Shown in pieces: positions 1 to 5,396 of a DNA stretch of 5,396 nucleotides; position 1 is the first letter of the stretch, and the number at the start of each line of letters is the position of its first letter. The stretch is from Calditrichota bacterium (GTDB lineage Bacteria; Calditrichota; Calditrichia; RBG-13-44-9), in the NCBI GenBank assembly GCA_016934605.1, contig JAFGSO010000399.1, positions 1 through 5,396 on the forward strand. The letters run 5' to 3'. Position numbers and translations under genes: made by a program. The notes below the pieces were generated by a model, which was given only the letters and a program-made list of their open reading frames with translations, did no database searches and was not told the origin of the DNA.

Positions 1-2
1 AT

Positions 3-60
3 TCCCGACTCCCTGTCAACCTCCGGTTGACTCGTCGGGACTAAACCCTCCCTGGTTTGG
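3..60. repeat. Double-hairpin intergenic element (REP-like)
   Basis: Two stem-loops lie side by side. The first has an outer 7-bp stem (TCCCGAC 3-9 with GTCGGGA 34-40) and an inner 7-bp stem (GTCAACC 15-21 with GGTTGAC 25-31) around a TCC loop, separated by an asymmetric internal loop. The second pairs 41-47 with 54-60 (AAACC/GGTTT core, one G-T wobble) around a 6-nt loop. The heptamer CTCCCTG occurs in both, at 9-15 and 48-54, largely in the unpaired parts. No T-run follows either hairpin, so a rho-independent terminator on the plus strand is unlikely. The layout recalls REP/BIME-like dispersed elements mobilised by REP-associated tyrosine transposases, but no second copy lies in the window, so that class is an inference. 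It could also be the 3' structure of a transcript from the left. Confidence 0.5.
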
Positions 61-81
61 CCAGCAGCCAGCGACCAGTTG
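61..81. repeat. Short tandem heptamers CCAGNNR
   Basis: Three consecutive 7-mers, CCAGCAG (61-67), CCAGCGA (68-74) and CCAGTTG (75-81), share CCAG plus a variable tail; a fourth, CAAGTAT at 82-88, is decayed. They directly abut the double hairpin. Short heptameric runs of this kind occur in intergenic DNA of several bacterial groups. With only three imperfect units this is suggestive and not proven. Confidence 0.4.
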
Positions 82-120
82 CAAGTATTCAGACTGTATC
101 TTTCTTTTGCATTTTACTTT

Positions 121-149
121 TTGACATTTCATTTGGAATTGTGTAATTT
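121..149 (+). promoter_or_regulatory. Sigma-70-type promoter for the STAS gene
   Basis: A perfect -35 hexamer TTGACA (121-126) is followed after exactly 17 bp by TAATTT (144-149), which matches the -10 consensus at three of six positions including the first two and last. This places the transcription start near 155-157, giving a leader of about 20 nt before the ATG at 177. The region is T-rich, as expected for a promoter. The -35 overlaps the left arm of an 11-bp inverted repeat, so control by a DNA-binding protein is plausible. If the host uses a Bacteroidota-type sigma factor, these consensus elements would mean less. Confidence 0.5.
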
Positions 150-168
150 ATTTTTAACAAATGAAATG
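125..168. promoter_or_regulatory. Perfect 11-bp inverted repeat embracing the promoter
   Basis: CATTTCATTTG (125-135) and its exact reverse complement CAAATGAAATG (158-168) are separated by 22 bp. The arms' centres are 33 bp apart, close to three helical turns, so they would face the same side of the DNA. The left arm overlaps the -35 and spacer; the right arm covers about +2 to +12 and ends 8 bp before the start codon at 177. This placement fits a repressor operator. If transcription instead enters from upstream, the same arms could fold into an RNA hairpin near the translation start. No regulator gene is visible nearby. Confidence 0.5.
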
Positions 169-176
169 GGAAAATC

Positions 177-524
177 ATGGAAATCCAGATTGATGTATCC
201 AGAGACGACAGTGTTGTAGTGTTCACGATCCTGGATAAGGAGGTGAATCGCAGCAATTCTGCTTCACTCAAGGAAAAAATTTTTGTAGAAATCGCCGAGG
301 GAAATAATAAGATTATCCTGGATCTGAAAAATGTTGCGGAGATGGACAGTTCCGGCCTGGGAGCGCTGTTGTTCGGGAAAAGACAGGCGAGTAACTCGGA
401 AGGAAATATCCTCCTGGTCTCCGTGAATCCCGCTATTCAATCCCTGCTTAGAATTGCTCAACTCAACCGTGTTTTCGATACGTTTGAGAGTGTGGAGGAC
501 GCCAGAAAGAATTTTGCCAAATAA
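177..524 (+). CDS. STAS-domain anti-sigma factor antagonist
   Basis: This 115-residue protein is a single STAS domain of the SpoIIAA/RsbV type. Family members bind an anti-sigma kinase in the unphosphorylated state and release the sigma factor or another partner; phosphorylation of one serine switches them off. The signature segment reads MDSSGLGALL at 56-65, preceded by the buried strand IILDL (46-50). Ser58 falls at the same index as the phosphorylated Ser58 of Bacillus subtilis SpoIIAA, and the length is nearly the same. The C-terminal half (ILLVSVNPAIQSLLRIAQLNRVF, quoted in part: 78-100) follows the usual strand-helix layout. The start at 177 gives the standard STAS N-terminus; upstream there is only a weak GGGA. 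No HPK/RsbW-like kinase or PP2C phosphatase is in the window, so the partner and regulated process are unknown. A 72-bp gap separates it from the TonB-like gene, so cotranscription is possible but unproven. Confidence 0.9.
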   Translation: MEIQIDVSRDDSVVVFTILDKEVNRSNSASLKEKIFVEIAEGNNKIILDLKNVAEMDSSGLGALLFGKRQASNSEGNILLVSVNPAIQSLLRIAQLNRVFDTFESVEDARKNFAK

Positions 525-552
525 GAACAATTCCCTCCTGTCTGGGTATAAT
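524..552 (+). promoter_or_regulatory. Possible promoter upstream of the TonB-like gene, with dyad
   Basis: A perfect -10 hexamer TATAAT sits at 547-552. At 17 bp upstream, 524-529 reads AGAACA, which matches only the ACA half of the -35 consensus, so the promoter is one-sided. The -10 overlaps the 9-bp palindrome TAATCATTA (549-557), which resembles a Fur-type GATAAT-n-ATTATC core at 9 of 12 positions. A start near 559 would give a leader of about 38 nt before the ATG at 597. AT-rich spacers produce such matches by chance. Confidence 0.3.
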
Positions 553-596
553 CATTACAGAATCAAGATAAAAAAGGGCTTTGAAGGCGGACCTGC

Positions 597-1493
597 ATGA
601 ACTGGAAGGATCGAAAAGTTATTTATATTTCACTGATAATTTCAGTACTCCTGCATGTCATCTTGCTCATTTTAGTAACCGATATTGACCTTTTTGCATT
701 TTCACGTACCCCTCAACAACCGGAAATTCAGCCGCTGGAACTGGTATTTGAACAACCTGCGCCCCCCCCACAACCCCGGGAACAGCTGCCAGAAAAATTC
801 TATGAAATCGTTGAGAATCCCAATGCTTCCGGGGAGAAACCTGAAAACACCGATATGCTTTCCACCGCCTCTTCACGCTCCCGGGCTCCGGTTATTTCGC
901 CGGGACAGATACGGGCGGTACCCGGCTCGGAATCCGATCAGAATCAGAAAAAAAATACTGAAGAGGTCTCCGAAGAGGTTCGGGAAGCCCTGGAAAAAAG
1001 CCTGCTTGCCTACAAGGAGAACCGTTCGTTCAGCCGGTCTGCTCTCACCGGAGAGAAAATAGCACAAAAATTTGAAGGTGAAGAAATGGAAGTGCAAAAA
1101 GGGGAAATGTCCCGAAGGCCAGAAGGTTTTAAGGCAGATCTTGTCGGGGATTTCGCTTTGAGTACCTATGAATGGGAATGGGCACCTTACTGGCTGAAGT
1201 TTAAACATAAATTAAATCGTGTCTGGTATGCGCCACCCGCATATTATGAGCTGGGACTGATCAGTGGCCATACTATTTTGCGCTTTAAGGTTTATCGAAA
1301 CGGAGAGATGCGGGATCTTCAGGTCTTACGTCAGGTCGGACATCAATCGCTGGAGCAGAGCTCGGTAAGTGCCATACAGGCGGTATTCCCGTTTCTGCCA
1401 TTACCATCCAATTTTCCGGATGAATACCTGGAAGTGACTCTGAAGATGATTTATCCCGATTTAAGAGAATATTATTCTACTAATAAAAAATAG
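597..1493 (+). CDS. tonB: TonB-family energy transducer (TonB/TolA-like)
   Basis: This 298-residue protein has the TonB architecture. A short cytoplasmic N-terminus (1-7) leads into one membrane helix (about 8-28) that contains Ser16 and His20, the same pair and positions conserved in E. coli TonB for coupling to ExbB/ExbD. A proline-rich periplasmic stretch follows (54-60, APPPQPR), then a long low-complexity charged linker to about 190. The C-terminal domain (about 195-288) carries W...LNRVWYAPP, the strand HTILRFKVYRNGEM (225-238), and PFLPLPSNFPDEYLEVTLKM (265-284), the typical TonB/TolA C-terminal fold that contacts outer-membrane partners. The PFLPLP motif leans towards TolA-type domains, so TolA is an alternative. 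A weak GAAGG lies 9 nt before the ATG. An eight-C tract (762-769) and an eight-A tract (948-955) lie in the linker. The neighbouring downstream gene is its expected ExbB-type partner, but no exbD is present. Confidence 0.8.
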   Translation: MNWKDRKVIYISLIISVLLHVILLILVTDIDLFAFSRTPQQPEIQPLELVFEQPAPPPQPREQLPEKFYEIVENPNASGEKPENTDMLSTASSRSRAPVISPGQIRAVPGSESDQNQKKNTEEVSEEVREALEKSLLAYKENRSFSRSALTGEKIAQKFEGEEMEVQKGEMSRRPEGFKADLVGDFALSTYEWEWAPYWLKFKHKLNRVWYAPPAYYELGLISGHTILRFKVYRNGEMRDLQVLRQVGHQSLEQSSVSAIQAVFPFLPLPSNFPDEYLEVTLKMIYPDLREYYSTNKK

Positions 1494-1557
1494 ACTGGAT
1501 ATTTACCTTATTAAGGACGGTCTTATTTTAATGATTTTTTTTGTATTCTGCCAGGTA

Positions 1558-1571
1558 TTATTCTGGAATAA
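1558..1571. promoter_or_regulatory. Palindrome upstream of the ExbB-like gene
   Basis: TTATTCTGGAATAA is a dyad with 6-bp perfect arms around a TG centre, located 52 bp before the ATG at 1624 in a 130-bp spacer. TAATAT at 1576-1581 could be a -10, but no convincing -35 accompanies it. The site could be an operator for separate control of this gene. The arms are AT-rich and short, so chance is a real alternative. Confidence 0.22.
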
Positions 1572-1610
1572 CTTTTAATATAGTTGGCTGATGGTCCGAC
1601 ATTCACTGTG

Positions 1611-1618
1611 AGAAAGGA
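1611..1618 (+). promoter_or_regulatory. Shine-Dalgarno sequence of the ExbB-like gene
   Basis: AGAAAGGA, with AGGA ending 5 nt before the ATG at 1624, is the clearest ribosome binding site in the window and supports this start. The other three complete genes have only weak purine stretches. Confidence 0.5.
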
Positions 1619-1623
1619 TTGGT

Positions 1624-2283
1624 ATGCTGGATATTTTCGCGAAGGGTGGCTGGGTAATGTATCCCCTGTTGCTGAGTTCAGTATTGGCACTGGCGGTGAT
1701 TATTGAACGTATCTGGTATTTGCGAAAGCGAAAAATACTTGTTCCCGAAATTATCAGTGTTCTGGACCAAATGAAATCTCCCGGAGATCTGGAGCTGGTC
1801 AAATCGATCTGTAACAAATTCAACGGCCCTTTTTCCAGAATAATCAGAACGGGAATTGAGAATCAGGACCTGCCGCCCGATGAGTTACGCGTTACCGTGG
1901 AGGACGAAGGCCGCCAGGAAGTCCGAATACTGCAGCGTGGACTGGTGACGCTGGAAACAGTGGCTGCTATTGCACCGCTGCTGGGTCTTCTGGGAACGGT
2001 ACTGGGAATGATAAAGGTTTTTAATGTAATTGAGACACTGGGAGTTGGTCAGGCTAAAGCACTATCCGGCGGAATTTCCGAAGCCCTGGTAACCACGGCC
2101 ACCGGTTTAATTATCGGTATTCCGGTTTATATTGCTTATAATTACTTCAATCATCGTGCAGAAGCCTTTATTCTGGACATGGAACGTCACGTTATTCAGT
2201 TGCTGAATAAACTGGTCCGTTTCCGGAAAGCAGGGGAGACAGAATTGATTGAAAATTTAAACCTCCGTTCCCGGGAATCATGA
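1624..2283 (+). CDS. exbB: MotA/TolQ/ExbB-family proton channel protein
   Basis: This 219-residue inner-membrane protein has the ExbB/TolQ layout: an N-terminal helix (about 11-30), a long cytoplasmic region (31-107), and two closely spaced helices (about 110-134 and 150-174). The core motif APLLGLLGTVLGMI (117-130) and GISEALVTTATGLIIGIP (150-167) are family hallmarks. Thr125, Glu153 and Thr158 align with E. coli ExbB Thr148, Glu176 and Thr181, the polar residues linked to proton use, so the channel should be functional. ExbB subunits form a pentameric channel around an ExbD/TolR dimer and energise a TonB or TolA protein. The upstream gene encodes such a transducer, but the usual exbD/tolR directly downstream is absent; a lipoprotein gene follows instead after 70 bp. 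ExbB, TolQ and related proteins cannot be told apart safely from sequence alone. The strong ribosome binding site supports the start. Confidence 0.9.
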   Translation: MLDIFAKGGWVMYPLLLSSVLALAVIIERIWYLRKRKILVPEIISVLDQMKSPGDLELVKSICNKFNGPFSRIIRTGIENQDLPPDELRVTVEDEGRQEVRILQRGLVTLETVAAIAPLLGLLGTVLGMIKVFNVIETLGVGQAKALSGGISEALVTTATGLIIGIPVYIAYNYFNHRAEAFILDMERHVIQLLNKLVRFRKAGETELIENLNLRSRES

Positions 2284-2301
2284 GATTTATTCAAGAAAAG
2301 G

Positions 2302-2314
2302 GATAATAGTCATC
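2302..2314. promoter_or_regulatory. Fur-like 6-1-6 dyad before the lipoprotein gene
   Basis: GATAATAGTCATC matches the Fur 6-1-6 pattern GATAAT-n-ATTATC at 10 of 12 positions, 39 bp before the ATG at 2354. No good -35 element lies at the right distance for GATAAT to act as a -10. Iron control would suit a TonB/ExbB neighbourhood, but this is one short match in AT-rich DNA. Confidence 0.2.
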
Positions 2315-2353
2315 AGATTTCATAAAAAGAAAAGTGCCAATAGAATCAAAAAA

Positions 2354-2953
2354 ATGAATATTCCAATACCAGCCATGAAATTTACACCAGTATACCTGAT
2401 CATCTTCATAACATTTGCCATTTTTCTGGGTGGATGTGTTGTGGGTTATCAGCCCATGACTTCTCTGGAAAGAAATGCCTTCAAAAATGCCAGGCTCGAT
2501 GTTTATCCTCAGGACGTAAAGTCAAATCTGAGTCAGTTTAAAAATGAAGATATTGCCTGGATCGGGATCATTCAAGAATCTGAATTTTACGAGGAAAACA
2601 GCAGGTACGAAATTGTGCTCCTGCTGGAACACCGTTATTTCGATTGGAAGGTGGACCGGACAGGTTCTCCCAATTTGCTGTTTCCGTCAACTGAAGGCGA
2701 GGGATTATTCCAGACGCGATGGTATCTGAAAAAGGATGCAGATCTGGAATATTTCATGAACCGTTTTGAGCCGGGCAATCTGGGTATTGTTTATGCCACA
2801 CCGGATACGGTTATAGATGATGTTGTATTGGTGAGTGCTGATTATATCCGTGTTATTGATAAGGGATTTTTCCGGGCAGATCAGGTTTATTACATACCCG
2901 AAGATGCCATGGATCATCAGCGTAAAAAGTATTCACCTAAGCCGCAGAACTGA
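2354..2953 (+). CDS. Lipoprotein of unknown function (weakly Slp-like)
   Basis: The 199-residue product begins with a hydrophobic signal segment (about 11-25) ending in the lipobox LGGC, so Cys28 should be lipidated by the Lgt/Lsp pathway. Residue +2 is Val and not Asp, which under the E. coli rule points to the outer membrane. Met8 (2375) is an alternative start and would give a more typical 20-residue signal; neither start has a clear Shine-Dalgarno sequence. The mature part has no Pal/OmpA motif. It alternates short strands (DIAWIGIIQESEF, YEIVLLLEHRYFD, GIVYATPDTVIDDVVLVSADY) in an order that weakly recalls the small beta-barrel of Slp/YeaY lipoproteins, where a G-x-I strand and a late V-G-x-V strand flank a basic loop. 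I do not recognise the family with confidence. It follows the ExbB-like gene by 70 bp in the same direction, so a shared transcript is possible. It converges on the M14 peptidase gene. Confidence 0.75.
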   Translation: MNIPIPAMKFTPVYLIIFITFAIFLGGCVVGYQPMTSLERNAFKNARLDVYPQDVKSNLSQFKNEDIAWIGIIQESEFYEENSRYEIVLLLEHRYFDWKVDRTGSPNLLFPSTEGEGLFQTRWYLKKDADLEYFMNRFEPGNLGIVYATPDTVIDDVVLVSADYIRVIDKGFFRADQVYYIPEDAMDHQRKKYSPKPQN

Positions 2954-2971
2954 TCTTTTCTTATTGCTTTA

Positions 2972-5396
2972 TTACCAGGGTACACTCCGGACCGTACCGA
3001 AACCAGGACCAAGAAGGATGCTGTTTATCAACAGCCGCGCAGTTCCATGAAAATATGCCCGGAAGAAGGGATCGCCGGCAAACAAAATGATCTGTCCCTT
3101 TCCGACACGTTCTACCGTGACATATGGTGTTTTTGCCCAGCGCATTCGGGCCTCAGGCCACAGTAAACCGGAAAGCCGAAGGTTTTTACTTTCACTGAAA
3201 GTCACTGGCATCTGCACCGGATCCATGGCAAGGTAGGCGTAGGAAGTATACAGAATAACAGGAATTTCAGGAGAAGTTCCGAAATTCATCCAGTGTTGCC
3301 CATCCGTCTTGGCCCTCAGTATCGCACCTCTTGGTTGAAAAAGCCTGGCCAGCTCATCCTGTTTTTCCAGCCATTTCAACTGTTCTTTGGAAACAACTTT
3401 CACTTGTGTTGAATCCGATACAATTCCACCGCCATTCCATATCTTGATGCTGTCCGGATAGGTTTTAAAGAGAGTTTCTTTCTGTTCCAGCCAATTCCGG
3501 TAGAAATTTCTGTTTTTGAGAGTCTGCCTCATTGTGCGGGTGGCGGATAACTGAGTTGTAGTATCGGCAATAAAAGCGGCTGCTTCGCCTATGGCGATAA
3601 GTGTTCCTCCTTCCTGGATCCAGGTTTTTAATCCTGCTAGAATTTCCTTTCCGAATAAATTTTCATATGACTTTTTAGACCATGCTGAAGGTAAGATAAG
3701 AACATTATATTTCCGGAAATCAATACCTCCCAGCCGGTCAGAATTCAGGATGGAATGTTTCATTTGCAATTCCTGGTCAAGCAGATACCACAGCGAGGAA
3801 AAACTGGTAATACCAATTTCAGGGCCTGCCAGCAAGGCCACTCGAGGATTTGTGAGCAGGACAAACTGGTTTCCCCCGAGATCCGGCCCTTGCTGTGCCA
3901 GAGCGGTATTAACCGGAAAAAAACTGACACCGCTTTTGTCGGAAACCGACATGATGAGATTCTGCAGGTTATCTGTGTTTTCATGGTTTCGCAGCAACAG
4001 TGAACCGCGATTGAACTTTTGACCATTTATTGTAAATGGTTCCTTCGCGACCCTGACGGAGGCTTCACTTTCAAGCAGGTTTACCAGAGCCTTTACGACG
4101 GCATCATCATCATAGTTGCAAAGATATCCGTAACCGGCTGAACCAGTATTGGAAGGACTGCTCTTCTTTGGGATGTAATCCATCTGCCGAACTGCCACAG
4201 TCGGATGACTTGCAGTCCAATATGATTCCAGCCCATAAGCCATAGGCAGTGACCAGGAACTGACCTCATACATACGAGTTTCCTTTTCCCGCAGGAGCTC
4301 TTCGCGTTCCTCTCGTAAAAATTCAGAAGACATGTGAGGGTCAAACTCAAGAATTGCCTCAATCAGAGAACGAAGTGGCTGATCCAATCGGATAATGGCG
4401 GTGCCCTTTGGAAGGGTTTTCCTCAAAGGATTGTCCTGCAAATATCCATAAAGATCCTTTACATTGAATTCCTGTTCGGAGATTTCCACCGTAATGTTCT
4501 GATACTGAAGATTTTGAATAAAACGATTGAAACGACTGATGTTTTCACCGGGGACAATATAGAAGGCGGCCGGTTGACCAGATTTTCCGAGGAGTGCATT
4601 TTTACGATTCTTATAATAATCCTCCAGCAATTTCTGGCGGTTTTCTGCCAGGGTCTTCAGATTTACCAGGGAGCTGACAAACTGGTGGTGGACGGACTCA
4701 CGATAGGATAAAATGGTTCCGTCATGTCTCTTTACACTGAATCCGTCGGTACCAGCCTGTTCGTAAAGTATACCCACGGAACCAATCAGCAGCGGCCAGG
4801 AACTTCCATAACCAGGATACCACTCATCCAGCCATTCCCGGGTATAATAACTCCAGCCGTACTGATCCAGGGCACTGGCCTGATCTACGGCAAATTTATG
4901 TGCCCAATCTAGCAGATTTGTGCTGATCCGGGGATTAATCGGCTCCCGCGCCGGTGAAAAGAGGTAGGTATCTAGCGCTCCCATTTCATGAGCGTCTACA
5001 ATCAACTGGGGATTCCACTCCATGATCGCCCGAACCCGCGCACGGCTCTCCGGATTCACCAGTAGAATCCAATCCCGGTTGAGATCGAAAAGATAATGAT
5101 TTCCCCGTCCCCAGGGCCAGTCACCGGTGTGATGAATACTCTGCACGTCGGTATTCACAACTGCACCGCTCCATTGCTGCATTTGTGATAAAAATCGTTC
5201 GCGTCCGTCGGGATTTTCCATGGGATGAATGCAGATTACCAATTCACGGCGGAGCCTGCTGGTAAGAGAATCTTCTCCGGCAACCAGCTGGTAAGCCAAC
5301 TGAATAGCGGCATCGGGACCGGATAATTCATCTCCATGAATTCCGTACATCATCCAGGCAATGGCAGGTGTTTTTGAAATTATAGCTGAAACCGAA
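2972..5396 (-). CDS. M14-family zinc carboxypeptidase, large form (5' end off window)
   Basis: The C-terminal 807 residues are visible; the frame stays open to the right edge (…KTPAIAWMMYGIHGDELSG), so the true start and any signal peptide lie outside. Numbering from the Met at 5353, zinc ligands are His6 and Glu9 (HGDE) and His122 (DAHEMG). NPDGRER (47-53), LNRD (91-94) and ILYEQAG (195-201, with Glu198 as probable catalytic base) complete the M14 signature. After the catalytic domain (to about 240) comes a long region ending in a Rossmann-like class I glutamine-amidotransferase fold (about 500-600, with IQEGGTLIAIGEAAAF at 579-594, and a return strand GQIILFAGD at 753-761). Its nucleophile elbow has no cysteine, so this part is probably structural or binding. 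Related large M14 proteins are secreted or periplasmic enzymes of FCB-type bacteria; the substrate is unknown. The gene ends 18 bp from the convergent lipoprotein stop. Confidence 0.88.
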   Translation of the reverse strand, partial: SVSAIISKTPAIAWMMYGIHGDELSGPDAAIQLAYQLVAGEDSLTSRLRRELVICIHPMENPDGRERFLSQMQQWSGAVVNTDVQSIHHTGDWPWGRGNHYLFDLNRDWILLVNPESRARVRAIMEWNPQLIVDAHEMGALDTYLFSPAREPINPRISTNLLDWAHKFAVDQASALDQYGWSYYTREWLDEWYPGYGSSWPLLIGSVGILYEQAGTDGFSVKRHDGTILSYRESVHHQFVSSLVNLKTLAENRQKLLEDYYKNRKNALLGKSGQPAAFYIVPGENISRFNRFIQNLQYQNITVEISEQEFNVKDLYGYLQDNPLRKTLPKGTAIIRLDQPLRSLIEAILEFDPHMSSEFLREEREELLREKETRMYEVSSWSLPMAYGLESYWTASHPTVAVRQMDYIPKKSSPSNTGSAGYGYLCNYDDDAVVKALVNLLESEASVRVAKEPFTINGQKFNRGSLLLRNHENTDNLQNLIMSVSDKSGVSFFPVNTALAQQGPDLGGNQFVLLTNPRVALLAGPEIGITSFSSLWYLLDQELQMKHSILNSDRLGGIDFRKYNVLILPSAWSKKSYENLFGKEILAGLKTWIQEGGTLIAIGEAAAFIADTTTQLSATRTMRQTLKNRNFYRNWLEQKETLFKTYPDSIKIWNGGGIVSDSTQVKVVSKEQLKWLEKQDELARLFQPRGAILRAKTDGQHWMNFGTSPEIPVILYTSYAYLAMDPVQMPVTFSESKNLRLSGLLWPEARMRWAKTPYVTVERVGKGQIILFAGDPFFRAYFHGTARLLINSILLGPGFGTVRSVPW

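Noticed and set aside
1..90. CRISPR array or tRNA in the left-hand structured region
   Set aside because: There are no regularly spaced repeats with unique spacers, and the hairpins do not form a cloverleaf with an anticodon or CCA-type acceptor stem.
685..1062. 125-codon plus-strand frame inside the TonB-like gene
   Set aside because: It lies in another frame of a gene with a clear membrane segment and proline-rich linker, and its translation shows no recognisable domain.
1512..1542. Rho-independent terminator after the TonB-like gene
   Set aside because: The only hairpin (TAAGG / TCTTA around ACGG) has five pairs including a G-T wobble and is about 9 nt away from the T8 run, so it is too weak to call a terminator.
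2354..2953. Pal-type lipoprotein completing a Tol-Pal system
   Set aside because: The mature part lacks the OmpA/Pal peptidoglycan-binding motif, and no tolB or tolR is present.
2979..2998. Terminator hairpin GGTAC…GTACC just past the lipoprotein stop
   Set aside because: The stem has five pairs with a 10-nt loop, no T-run follows on the plus strand, and it lies inside the M14 coding sequence.
3591..4022. 143-codon plus-strand frame opposite the M14 gene
   Set aside because: It is antisense to a well-supported peptidase reading frame and its product has no family features or upstream ribosome binding site.

Overview
The window looks like chromosomal DNA from a diderm (outer-membrane) bacterium of moderate, slightly AT-leaning composition. 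It carries a TonB-family transducer, an ExbB/TolQ proton-channel subunit, a lipoprotein with a clear lipobox, and the 3' part of a large M14-type metallopeptidase of the kind common in the FCB superphylum and neighbouring phyla (Bacteroidota, Calditrichota, Marinimicrobia/KSB1-like lineages). The phylum is an inference from gene content. One promoter of ordinary sigma-70 form (TTGACA-17-TAATTT) and mostly weak Shine-Dalgarno sequences are the only other hints.

Layout. Bases 1-90 hold a gene-free block with two adjacent hairpins, both displaying CTCCCTG, followed by a short run of CCAGNNR heptamers; it resembles a dispersed intergenic REP-like element. Bases 121-168 hold a good sigma-70 promoter wrapped in a perfect 11-bp inverted repeat (CATTTCATTTG / CAAATGAAATG). 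Four genes then run on the plus strand: a stand-alone STAS-domain anti-sigma-factor antagonist (177-524), a TonB/TolA-like energy transducer (597-1493), an ExbB/TolQ/MotA-family channel protein (1624-2283), and an unassigned outer-membrane-type lipoprotein (2354-2953). A minus-strand M14 peptidase gene (stop at 2972, start beyond the right edge) converges on the lipoprotein gene with only 18 bp between the stops.

How the genes may work together. TonB- and ExbB-type proteins normally form an inner-membrane complex with ExbD that uses the proton-motive force to do work at the outer membrane. Both lie here in the same direction, but there is no exbD/tolR between or beside them, and the next gene encodes a lipoprotein. 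A plausible but unproven reading is an envelope-energising module whose third subunit is encoded elsewhere and whose client may involve the lipoprotein. The STAS protein belongs to partner-switching stress or sigma control; no kinase or phosphatase partner is visible. The M14 peptidase is probably an independent exported enzyme.

Nothing in the window amounts to a clearly new system. The best leads are the promoter-embracing dyad, the double-hairpin repeat, and the exbD-less tonB-exbB-lipoprotein arrangement.
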